A stretch of DNA of 64,000 nt from Streblospio benedicti (taxonomy: Eukaryota; Annelida; Polychaeta; Spionida; Spionidae), in the NCBI GenBank assembly GCA_019095985.1, contig CM032661.1, positions 17,531,612-17,595,611 on the forward strand, in the 5' to 3' direction. The position numbers and the translations under genes are program-made. This document shows positions 25,401 to 48,904 of the stretch, one piece after another. The notes below the pieces were generated by a model that saw nothing but the letters and a program-made list of their open reading frames with translations, searched no databases and was not told the origin of the DNA. Within the stretch, counting starts at the first letter, position 1; every line of letters begins with the position of its first letter.

Positions 25401-26025
25401 AAAAATGGTCAAATTACATCCGAAAAGCATCTTGATGGTGGCTTAAATCATATGCAGGAAAAAAAAATAGTATGATAAAACTACGACTATTTAGCAAGGG
25501 TAGACAAATTAGACTGCATGCCTGCCCGGGCCCCGTGGCAAATAGAAAATTGGGCTTGGCAGGTAAAATCTAAATGTAACCTGCTGGAAGAACATGTTCA
25601 TTTTATCAACATCAGTAAATGCAGCTTTGCATAAGAATTTGATGTAAAAGTTTAATGGGAAGGTAGGATCAGTGGGTAGGCAAGTAAAACATTAAAGTCA
25701 CAAGACTCAAAAGCAGGTGAAATTCCAATAATTTGTCCACTCCTTACAAATCATTTACAAGTATTTTTTTATTAAATTTCTTTCTGGTGCTATTAATGGT
25801 GTACGTTAAAAAAATATGTGTAGAACTATCAAATCATTTCCATCGCCCTTGGTGGCTTTCTTTTTAACATACAAAACCACATACAGTGATAAATGCGGCT
25901 TGAACTGGATGATGTTTGATGTTGATGTTTTCAGGATGTTAAAAGAAATGGCAGATTTAAGAAAGCAACTAGATGAACTCTCCACCGATCAAGCTGTAGC
26001 ATCAGATGAAGAAAATGAAAATTAA
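10477..26025 (+). CDS. Schlafen-like AlbA_2 domain protein, nine exons
   Basis: Exons read as 10477-10562, 10720-10778, 11052-11139, 17302-17401, 19666-19814, 20136-20235, 21974-22135, 25144-25214 and 25935-26025. Every junction has GT-AG sites and matching codon phase, giving 301 residues. Residues ~45-110 carry the Schlafen AlbA_2 core: TFKGHCNLSFEEVPGW, then RAICAFLNSPRGGTIYCGI and DSGNVKGL. A second half (FVIEIRVHPW, YFRRQASVVA, ~200-248) fits the end of the fold, followed by a short coiled-coil, acidic tail ending DEENEN. Schlafen-type domains bind or cut RNA/DNA in other proteins; the size recalls SLFNL1, and no helicase domain follows. Met13 (10513) is an alternative start. Exons 4-9 are firm; exons 1-2 rest on phase and homology across one junction only. 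Introns 3 and 7 are packed with transposons. Confidence 0.78.
11468..11725. repeat. Fold-back element in Schlafen-like intron 3
   Basis: An inverted repeat with arms at about 11590-11630 and 11662-11703 (CCTAAAACTCACATTTTGGC and its complement). Outer arms GATGCTACCTATAGG and CCTATAGGTAGC add to the symmetry. The loop holds TTTCGACCTGAGGAAGTTCT. It contains no coding content. It could be a small MITE or the end structure of a retroelement. Confidence 0.6.
12669..13914. mobile_element. TIR element with repeated CCTTTCGTC motif
   Basis: The ends GGGACACGTTCAATTTCGTC and (reverse complement of the right end) GGACACCCTGAATTTCGTC are inverted repeats that remain similar through ATGCCTTTCGTC for about 45 bp. 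The interior is full of alternating GACGAAAGGCAAAA and CCTTTCGTCT motifs and has no convincing coding frame. It lies in intron 3 of the Schlafen-like gene and hosts another element (12991-13598). It is likely a non-autonomous DNA transposon; no target duplication was recognised. Confidence 0.7.
12991..13598. mobile_element. Nested TIR element with hairpin termini
   Basis: A 608-bp element inserted in the CCTTTCGTC element. The two ~50-bp termini are inverted copies, GGGTAACGCCGATGGGGTAA at the left and the complement of CCCCATCGGCTTTACCC at the right. Each terminus is itself a hairpin (GATGGGGTAACTC / GAGTTACCCCATC). Inside, GTGGCCCGTAAC and GTTACGGGCCAC form a third inverted pair. No coding frame is present. 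Confidence 0.8.
14305..17160 (+). repeat. Tandem ~680-bp repeat units with 50-bp hairpin arms
   Basis: Three units start near 14305, 15758 and 16431. Each has the same order: an AT-rich first half, GGGATGATGTACATTTTGTC, CTCCGCAAAAGTGGAACAGT, a C/A homopolymer, then AGTGGAAATATCAGATGTGT and a second AT-rich half ending in a long poly-C. The array closes at about 17106-17160 with the exact inverted form of the CCGCAAAAGTGGAAC arm, giving a terminal fold-back. Unit 1 is split by the insertion at 14641-15454. Nothing coding is seen. It lies just before exon 4 of the Schlafen-like gene. Confidence 0.8.
14641..15454. mobile_element. 814-bp TIR element inserted in poly-C
   Basis: Perfect 15-bp terminal inverted repeats CACTCTCTACGAGAG (14641-14655) and CTCTCGTAGAGAGTG (15440-15454) bound this insertion. 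It interrupts the poly-C tract of the first tandem unit, and the unit sequence resumes directly after it. The C runs on both sides are compatible with a target duplication but cannot prove one. There is no coding frame. Confidence 0.85.
17692..18940. mobile_element. C/G-rich TIR element, copy 2 (both ends present)
   Basis: The left end GGGCTAAGTCATTATTTAAG is the near complement of the right end CATAAGTAATGACTCGGCCC, and both run into G/C homopolymers. ATA flanks both ends (17689-17691, 18941-18943), a possible 3-bp duplication. Near the left are about four ~34-bp units containing ACATATGA plus 11-13 C and CACGGGTTTG (17797-17915). Near the right are ~28-bp units with runs of C (18755-18915). 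The middle aligns with copy 1. It has no transposase. It lies in intron 4 of the Schlafen-like gene. Confidence 0.8.
19255..19560 (+). repeat. Decayed copy related to the hAT-like element at 59172
   Basis: The order ATGTCAATTTTCACC, CTTCATTAACACAAGT, ATTTTACAGAGTG-like and GATAAAACAG-like is shared with 59176-59345. The ends are not recognisable, so this is an older truncated family member. Confidence 0.5.
21211..21550. repeat. Near-perfect ~340-bp palindrome
   Basis: Two ~165-bp arms meet near 21382 at TTCCAAAAACTTGGAA. They are almost exact complements, including TCTAATGCGGTCTAAATTAA and CGACATGTTTCAATAACAAC. A few small indels separate the arms. This is a fold-back element or a recent inverted duplication in intron 6 of the Schlafen-like gene, with no coding meaning. 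Confidence 0.9.
22376..22640 (+). repeat. Dispersed repeat beginning TCTCCCCGGACGAAGTCCGA
   Basis: It starts with a small palindrome (GGACGAAGTCC), followed by CTGTCTGTC/CCGTCCGTC/CGTGCGTG microsatellites and text ending in TACTTTGGCCTACTTTTGAC. Related text recurs several times at 24195-24790. It is a widespread type of invertebrate repeat, inside intron 7 of the Schlafen-like gene. Confidence 0.7.
23204..23929. mobile_element. TIR element with internal ~170-bp tandem duplication
   Basis: The termini ATTCTTCAATTCCCAATTGC and the complement of CAACTGGGAATTTAAGAAT are inverted repeats of about 37 bp, both rich in TGCGCA. Inside, a ~170-bp unit is present twice (23411-23577 and 23581-23760), marked by GCATTCTTCA, AACTTCGTCAATTT-like and CTAACTAAAATC. 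No coding frame is seen. Confidence 0.7.
24195..24920 (+). repeat. Array of TACTTTGGCCTACTTTTGA units
   Basis: Five or so divergent repeats of a ~120-bp unit, each containing TACTTTGGCC(T/A)ACTTTT and a following TTACGA-like motif. The block opens with AAATCTCCCC and closes near GGGGAAAGGGAGATTT, which mirrors the opening of the repeat at 22376. It is part of the same dispersed repeat family. Confidence 0.6.
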
Positions 26026-26656
26026 TAATAATTGTGATGGACAATTTGATGGGCATTAAATAGTCTCATATATCAGGACTTGCTTTGCTTGAAATAATTT
26101 TAAAATGTACGCATTGCACTTGCATTTACGAGTACCCATAAACTAGTTAGTTTTGTTACCTAGCTTAATCAACTATCACATATGTGAAAGGTTGGCGTAC
26201 TAAATATTTTTTTACTTAAGTTGATATGAATGAACATTCATTTGTGGACAGTTTATTTAACTTATAATTTTTCTGAATGAACGTTTTTATTTACATACAT
26301 TCATGTATAAAAGTATTTAAGTTTTTGTATTTTATAATTTTACTAGTTCAGTATTATGCGTTCTCATTTCATAGAACGTATCATAATGGCAATTGCATCT
26401 AGTCAATTAGCATATTAATTTTGTTGTGAGAAATTTTGTACTGGTTGTTTATTCAAAGTACGGTTATGGTTTTTTTATGGTTTACTTGGTTTCATAGTAA
26501 ATTGGATGATTTCTTTCAGTGTAGTTCTTTTTCCTAAAATCAATTTTTCCTAAAATCAATCTTATCCTTATTGTGTTTTTAAACTCTTTACTAGATTGAA
26601 TAGGAGTCTGTCTTAAAAAACATTATGAAATGGTAATTAGTTTTGCTTTTGAGAAA

Positions 26657-26934
26657 AATAAATAGCATTGAAAGAAATACATTATTTTGCAAAGTATGAT
26701 ATGTTTTAGAGAATGAATGTTTTGTAAGAAAATATGAAGTGTTCTTTAAAGGCATATTGCTCGGTAATTGACATTCTAAATAATTCTAAATTTAAAATGC
26801 ATTTATTAATGTAATATGAGGTATTAGAACAATGTGCTAACTTTGAAAGCTATTCATTACTGAATGTACATTTGTAATGTGTGTACCGAAAATATAGACT
26901 ATTCTGGTACCAAACTTCTATTTTCATAAATAAA
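26657..26934 (+). terminator. Candidate poly(A) signals of the Schlafen-like gene
   Basis: AATAAA occurs at 26657-26662 and again at 26929-26934, 630 and 900 bp after the stop codon, in AT-rich sequence with no further exon. Either could end the transcript; the sequence alone does not decide. Confidence 0.35.
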
Positions 26935-26989
26935 TTTTAAAACTGTTTACTTCATCATTATATAAGTTCATTTGTAGTGTAAGTTATAT

Positions 26990-27345
26990 AATTCAATAGT
27001 AAATTCATTTAAACAACTAAAATAAATTAGAAAGAATATAATCACTTCTAAATTTTCAACCGCTAACAGCTGCCTCGTTCATGGATCAAGACTGTCCTAA
27101 CAAACATTGTTGCACCTAGGGATTTCTGGTGGTGTGGTTCCTCCCATCCTTAGCCTCCTCCCTCAGCAAGGGCAGATAGATCCAGATAGGCTTGAGGCAG
27201 GTCACCACCGGAAATATCTAGGTGCAAGGCTGTTTGTCATGACAGTCTCGATCCGTGACCAAGGCAGCTGTTAGCTGTTGAAAATTTGGAAGTGATTACA
27301 TCATTTCTAATTTATTGTAGTTTAAATGAATTTATTATCGAATTG
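26990..27345. repeat. ~355-bp palindromic fold-back element
   Basis: The arms are near-complementary from AATTCAATAGTAAATTCATT at the left to ATTTATTATCGAATT at the right, through CTAACAGCTGCC / GGCAGCTGTTAG and GACTGT / ACAGTC, with the centre near 27165. It sits between the 3' ends of the convergent Schlafen-like and TRIM genes and has no coding frame. Confidence 0.8.
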
Positions 27346-28441
27346 CCTACTTCATAGTATTAATATTGCTGGATTTTTATACTAATAGTAACAATATCAT
27401 CTTCAATAACAAGGGCAAATAATTCAACTGTTATCGACAACATAGTAAGAAATTCTTTTCTCCAACAATTTATTTCTTCACATCAGTAATACATTTAGAT
27501 ATCTGCACCTGCTGATCAGCACACCATTTTCACACACAAAATAATATAACCAGATGTTATCACACACATGTAGAAAACTCTGTGATTTGCCCTTTTGAGG
27601 ACTTGTTCAGTGTAGTTGACTATCATACCGCAGTATGCAAAGAATTAACTAGGAATCCTATCATGAACTTAAGTGCGTAGAGTGGTTTCCAACATTTCAA
27701 ATTGCCACGTCTACATACTTTGAGGTTTATGTAGTTGGAAGTACTATCGTTTGAAATCTGTGTATGTTTATGATTTATCAACAAAAACACATCCAATAAT
27801 CTAGGCTTTCACAAGTGGTAAGAATGGCTCTAATAGTGCAAATACCAGTTAAGTATATGCAAGTTCAATGGCAATTACAAACTAATATTTCATATTTTAT
27901 AGCTACTTGTAACGAGTTCAATTAAAATATATATTAAAAGTTATTTTGAGATACAATCCTATAATTTAGTAAGTATATGCATAACAATTTTTGCTGTCAC
28001 ATTTAATAAAAGAGTAATGCACACAGTCCAATCCCACAAGTCGTAAGTTAATAAAAGTTCGGTCACAAGTCTCTGACAATAGCATCTATCAAACGCATAT
28101 AAGAAAGCCAATAACAGATAAAAAAATACATGGGAAAAATCATTCATGTGCGCTCACATGCAGAGACAGACTTTGCCATGCCCCATGAGCTCTCGTCATC
28201 CCCAACGTTAACAAGTCACATAATATTTCAAATCCTAATCACAAAAATTCACTATATCATGTCGGCCCGTGGCAAGTTTTGAGCAATGTATTGAGCCCTT
28301 GATATTCAGGGTGCAAAAATGAGTCCTGAAATTGATAATAAAGGCAGTGAACTGTAGCCTCTATAACACAGTTTGCTCTTGTTTGGAGTGTCCTCTCTTC
28401 ATAGACCTTGAGTTTACCACTAGATTCTACTAGCGTGACTT
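27346..28441. other. Convergent intergenic space and probable TRIM 3' UTR
   Basis: AT-rich sequence without repeats or exons that I recognise. The part just below 28442 is downstream of the TRIM stop codon and is probably its 3' UTR. A 64-codon minus frame there (28257-28451) overlaps the stop region and has no family resemblance. Confidence 0.4.
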
Positions 28442-42962
<14,521 letters not shown>

Positions 42963-44246
42963 AATAGCAACTCAATCAAATATCAATACATTGAATGTCA
43001 TCCTTCTGTGACTTGTACCTGTCTCTCTATCCTAATACATTCAGGTTTCACTTAAGGAAATGCTCATCTGGTATGTAGAGATTACTGCTAATACAGGTAT
43101 TGTGTACATTGTCCTGGTGATTTTCCCATAATGGTACATTGTATGTTCACCATGAATGTCTTGCTCGATTATACCATTTATATTAGAATATTCCAAATAT
43201 CTATGGCATTCTTGAATTGCATTAGTCATGTAATATCTGAAAAATAAATCTATTAATGTTTTGCGCATGGTGATATATTTACCATCAGATCAGCACTACA
43301 CCATTGATTTATGAAAGATCATTGCACATGTAACATCTATGTCACACACCTGAGTTTCATACTTATGTTTGTTCAATGAGAGTCCTTCACACATTTAAAA
43401 ACACATTTAATTTTCCATTAAATAGCACTAATACGGCACTTTATAGTCCTAATTGAAGCCAAACTTAAAAACACATTCATGTACCAGTATGTCATAATTT
43501 AGGAATTATCACTAAATTTCAGCACACATTTTAGTAGCATTTTACCCAGTATGCACCAGGGATATATTTTTCATGGTTACATGAATCTTTACTATCATAT
43601 TAACAAAATTCATACATGTCTCAGCTTATTGTTAATATATTAAAATAATACCATTATTATTGACAGCAAATGACAATGCTTAGAAACGGTCATTTGAAAA
43701 TACTGTGATCATGTATTAAGTTAAAATACTTATATATACATTATCTATTGAAGTCAAAAGACAATTTAATACTCAAATTTGAATGCTTACACAACATATT
43801 TTAAACACAATATAAAATTCCCAAGCACAAAATAAACAGCCAGTTTACAAAAAAAGAAAAAAAAACTTTCAAATTACTTCTGATAAATGACCATTTGCTT
43901 TCCAAGTTGGTAGTCTACTGTTTTATTTTACTATATCATGATTTTAACTATAATTTGTATATTTTGTACACTAGCAGACAAATTATAACATGCGTCCAGA
44001 AACATTGGACTAATTAGTTTTACAATACTTGGCTGGATGCATAGAATATCTATATCAGTAAAAATATTTGAGAAACAGAGGGATATCTCCAACCAATTTT
44101 ATTGAACCTTTTTAAAATATATTATGATCTATTATCAACTCTGAGACTGCCGGCATTATCAAATGTTGTTGGGGTACTGTTCTTTTTAACCCACAACAAT
44201 TTAGCAAAGATAGCTACATGTACTTCTGAAAGGTTGGTAAGATTTT
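42963..44246. other. Upstream region of the TRIM gene, no gene seen
   Basis: AT-rich, with no recognised exon on either strand. The TRIM promoter and any 5' UTR exon should lie here, but no core element could be placed. Confidence 0.4.
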
Positions 44247-44373
44247 TCCACAGGTCTACTAAGTACAGATTTTAATCCCCCTTAGATATTAATCCCCCTC
44301 GTGTAGTATACAAAGCCAATCTGGGGGCATTATAATCCCCGGCTTAAAATATCTGTACTAAGCGGGCCTGTGG
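44247..44373. repeat. 125-bp fold-back element with G/C runs
   Basis: The ends CCACAGGTCTACTAAGTACAG and CTGTACTAAGCGGGCCTGTGG are inverted repeats, with AATCCCCC and GGGGGCATT in the arms. It is a small MITE-like hairpin. Confidence 0.75.
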
Positions 44374-47372
44374 ATTTTTCTAGTGTGATATGATTGACAA
44401 GTGCCCAAGTTGTACTGACTTGAGCAGTCAAGTTTCGCTGGGCTTCCTCGCACAGAAATAGCGGCAACACAGTTGTTTTGGATTTTTTTGAGAAGTGGGT
44501 CAAAATATGGAAGATTTAACATACCTTTTATTATCTTTTTTTTAGTCCTTGAATTGTGATAATTGATATTTGTATGAGTACACATTTCTTAGATACAAAT
44601 GATTGATCAAGTTATTTCTTTACACAATCCTTGATATTAACAACTTTCTACACTAAACAGAATCATTTAGGAAAAGAACTATGATCATACAAAGGAAGTG
44701 GTGTTACCCTAGGAAATCTAATATTGGCCCTTATGTTATTGAACACACATTTTAAAGCTCCAATACATGCACATTACATATTTACCTGTTAGATAATCTC
44801 TATTCAAATGTTTCCATGTTGCAACATGAATCATTCTTTAGTTATTATGCAAATATTCAAACAAAAATAGATAAATAGTATAAATAGTAATGTATAATAA
44901 TTGCTCACTAATTTATAGATTAGAACAGAACAGAAACATTCATTTTCAGATTAAATCCATAGAAATATAAACTGTACATAAAATAGCACCACATTTAAGA
45001 TATATCACAGCGTGTATGAAAGTTTTTCCATTCCGAAAAATATGAACGTGGGTCACTTTTTTTCAATACAATACACTGACATGTACATGTACCATGAGCC
45101 AGTGTAGATCTGAAAGTGAAACTTATTGATTGTAAACCTTTTTACAATTGAAATTAGACTGCACAATCTATGGAGCCTCTAATGCGATATATCAAGATAT
45201 ATTCACGAAGCATATCCTCAAAGCATATGAATTATGCTTAATTTGTAACTACAATAAATTATGGAACTTAATAAATAACTGTTGTAAACTGTCCATAAAG
45301 TAATTATTCCTAGTTGTGATTACTCTAAAATATATCAGCCCTGGATGTCTCTAATTGTGACTATTGTGAAATTGTAAGCACTGAACAGGGATGCAAGTAA
45401 AATGCACCAATTTCAATTAATGAGTGAAATAATTACTCAACCAGTTTCAGCCCATCATAATATTTTGTCAATCACTTTACTGCTCTGGATTACTGTAATA
45501 TGAACAAAGTTACTCTCAGCACAGTTACACAAGTACACCACAGTTGGCAGGAGTCTGCACAGGTTAGACTGGTTACAGCAAGCAGTTGCTATCATGTTGC
45601 TGGTTAGTTTAGTGTTTAACCTATGAAATCATCAATATTAGTCTTGGCACAAGTTATGTGGTAATTGTTTTTAGACTTCATGCCCTGCAATTTAGATACT
45701 AATTTGGATGGAAAAATACCATTCACCCACCAAAATAAAAGGCACATCACTTAGTTCAGTTAACATTGTAAGTCATTTTGTACTGGCACCATCAGACGTT
45801 TACTATCAAGGTAAGGTGGGGGTGGGGGGGAGGGTATGGGGGGAGCAGCGCAGATGTTATTATGACACCATGCTGATTGGGGTTTCAAAATAAAGATTCT
45901 ACACATTTCACATACTACTTTAATTAATATAGCAAAAAGTACAATTCTATCATTATTGATGCCAAATAATTACCGGTTTATTAATAACTTTAATTTTCTT
46001 GAAAAGTGCGAAATGTATATTATATGTTTATAAGTAATAAGTGCCTAATAATTAAATACAGTTTCTAGCAAAAACTATCTCATCTGATAATTTATTAATC
46101 TTCATTTTAATATTTGATTAACTGGACAAGTGGGCTTATTCAAAAAAGAATACAGATACAGCAAAACACATTATTGAAACCAAAATTACTACTTTAATAT
46201 GACTGTCATCAAATACTTATTCATCCCCTAAGTCACATCTTCCACTTTGTCTGTTTTTTATATAAGTAATTTAATTATTATAAAAATATGAATACCGTAT
46301 TACTCCACTTGTAAGTTCATATTAGTCTATATAATCGATCATAAAAATTGATAACATAACAAAAGAAATCATGTTATATACATGGTACATAAAAACATGT
46401 ATTTTCAAAATGCTTGACCCCAAGCGTTTTAATAACAGCAGATCTACATAAATCAATGTGCAAATTAAGAAATGTACAGTCAGGTAGGATCAGCTAGTGG
46501 GTAGGCCTACGAACGAAATAAGCAGCATTGTGGGTATACAATTAAGGGATAATTGTATTATTATATGAACAAATTACAATACCTTAGCAAAGGTACGTAG
46601 TAATCGCAGAGATGCAGATCACTCTTTTTTCAAAGAAATCTAAACATGCCTGAGATCTCTCTGTCACAGTCATGTTACCAGTATTTTGGTGTTTGCATTC
46701 TGTTATCAGGTTGTGTTTTGGAACTCTCCATATTTAAGTGATTAAATAGGACAGCATAAATAGGTCATGCTGTCCTATTTATGTGATGTGTGCAAAGTAC
46801 AGTCAGTGTTGTGTGTGGTTTACATGAATTTACGTAACTGGGATCTAAATAAAGAGTAAAATATATGTTTACACCATCGCATTCTCATTGAATCATCATA
46901 GAAATAACATATAGGTGATGTGTACTTGTTTGAGGTAAAAATTATCAGTTGTCAACCGCTACAACCTAAAATGAAGTACTAGTATTCTTGTTCTTAATAT
47001 TGAACATAATATAACATTATAGTATGAAAAAATAAATTATTTACATTTTTTTAATCATTTTAAAACTTTAAATATTAACTCTAATTTCTAACTGCAAAGA
47101 ATCAAAATGCAAAATGATATGAATTATCCTGGTATTAATCTTGTAATGTTATAGAAGATCACCAATTGCTAAAACCAGCCATACACACGAGAGCAATTCA
47201 AAAGACAACTAGGAAATATATAGTGATTGTTCAAGCCCTCTGTAGTATACAGATGACTAGGCTCCGCAGTCTAACAAGCATAGATCACTGTCTAAATGGC
47301 TCCAGTGGCCATACACATAAACCGTGAATTTTATGTATGACGTGAAATTTTGTTAGTTAAACATCAGGTGCC
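44374..47372. other. Gene-free AT-rich region
   Basis: No coding exon recognised. It contains a dispersed-repeat tail (44930-44975), a G-rich tract (45812-45850) and a short hairpin with 14-bp stem AAATAGGACAGCAT (46745-46782). Exons of the downstream crotonase gene could lie here undetected. Confidence 0.4.
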
Positions 47373-47468
47373 ATGCCATTAGTCCGACGACCCATTGGTC
47401 CGAAGGCCCATTGTTCCGAAGACCCATTGGTCCGACGACCCATTGGTCCGACGGCCCATTGGTCCGAA
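47373..47468 (+). repeat. Minisatellite of CCCATTGGTCCGACGA units
   Basis: Six head-to-tail units of 16-17 bp with a core CCCATTGGTCCGA, differing by single bases. It is non-coding. Confidence 0.9.
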
Positions 47469-48804
47469 AATGTATTAATTTAGCATTGTAATCATGCGTC
47501 TACCACTGCAATCATGAAATTTTCACTCACTGATATACTATATAGCTCGTCACCCACTCTTTATATAGGTTTATAGTTATTCTTCAAAAACTGCTTGATT
47601 TTTATCAAAGAAAATATAAAAGACACCTTTGGACATCTAAAATATGGCTAACTTGCATTTGAAATTACGAATAATATATCTAATTTTCCAAAAAAGATCA
47701 CATTTTATTGCATATTTAAATTATCTGGGTAGATTATCATTCTTTTAAATATTGAGTCACAATGCACCAACCCTGTATTGCTACTACATTGATTTTTAGA
47801 TTGCAAAGATTCGTTTTATAACACAGTTACTTTGAATCCCGGGGAAGGGGAGGGGGCTCTTCCTTTGGTATCAGACGGAGATGCTCCCCACGAAAAAAAA
47901 TTCTGTGCACAATTTCATAGCAAACTTTCATCGAAAAACCTATTTCATAGCTGGATATGACAAAACTCTAGGTATTTTATAACTCCACCGTGTAAAGACA
48001 AGCAATTGAAATGAGAGAAACACATATCAGCTGACACATATCCAATTGGCAAATGAGAAACCTGGGATGACACAAGTACTTTAAAGCTGCTGTCTTAACA
48101 TTGAGTTTTCATAGCTGCTGGGCATTACAAAATGCCATTTCATAACTGCTGGACAGTCAGACGTAGGCATTCATAGCTGCTAGGGAGGGTGGAAAAGGTG
48201 GGTCATTTGGGGTGAGCATACTCGTCAACCGATGTATGGAAGTGCCCCCGCCCCCAGGCTTTGAATGGTTCACATTTAGAATGTTTTACTGTATGATTTA
48301 CTACTTGTACATTTAAACAAAATAATGAATTTATATATATGATCACCAGAAACCCACGGGGGTGGGGGGTGTTGAGTCAAAGATGACGTCACCTACCAGG
48401 AGGGGATGGGGGCACTGCTGATAAGATGACAATAGGTGACAACTGGGGTAGGGGGTACAAATGACCGGTGTTTATTTGAAGTTACTTGAGTGAGGCACAG
48501 TAGCGTCCTCGGATGTTTCTAACTAAAAAGTCATGCACAGGTGAATTTCATGGCATATCTACCTTTAATGCCACACAAACTGTACTTGCTGAACCATTTG
48601 AATATATACATTTTTATCTATGTGCAGTGTTCCATTCAAGAATCATAACATCCTTTTTCAGTGGAAAGCATTATCTTTTCACATGGTGAAATCATGAGAC
48701 CATTGTGGCTTAATAATCAAAAAGAATAATAATCTTTTTAGAGTAACCTTCATGCAATATAATGTTGTTGCTTTTTGTTGAAGTAGATATATAATCAATT
48801 ATTT

Positions 48805-48904
48805 NNNNNNNNNNNNNNNNNNNNNNNNNNNNNNNNNNNNNNNNNNNNNNNNNNNNNNNNNNNNNNNNNNNNNNNNNNNNNNNNNNNNNNNNNNNNNNNN
48901 NNNN
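48805..48904. other. Assembly gap (100 N)
   Basis: Exactly 100 undetermined bases, the usual placeholder for a gap of unknown length. It cuts into an exon of the crotonase gene. Confidence 1.

Noticed and set aside
47373-47468. CRISPR-like array
   Set aside because: Units are contiguous without spacers and the genome is eukaryotic; it is a minisatellite.
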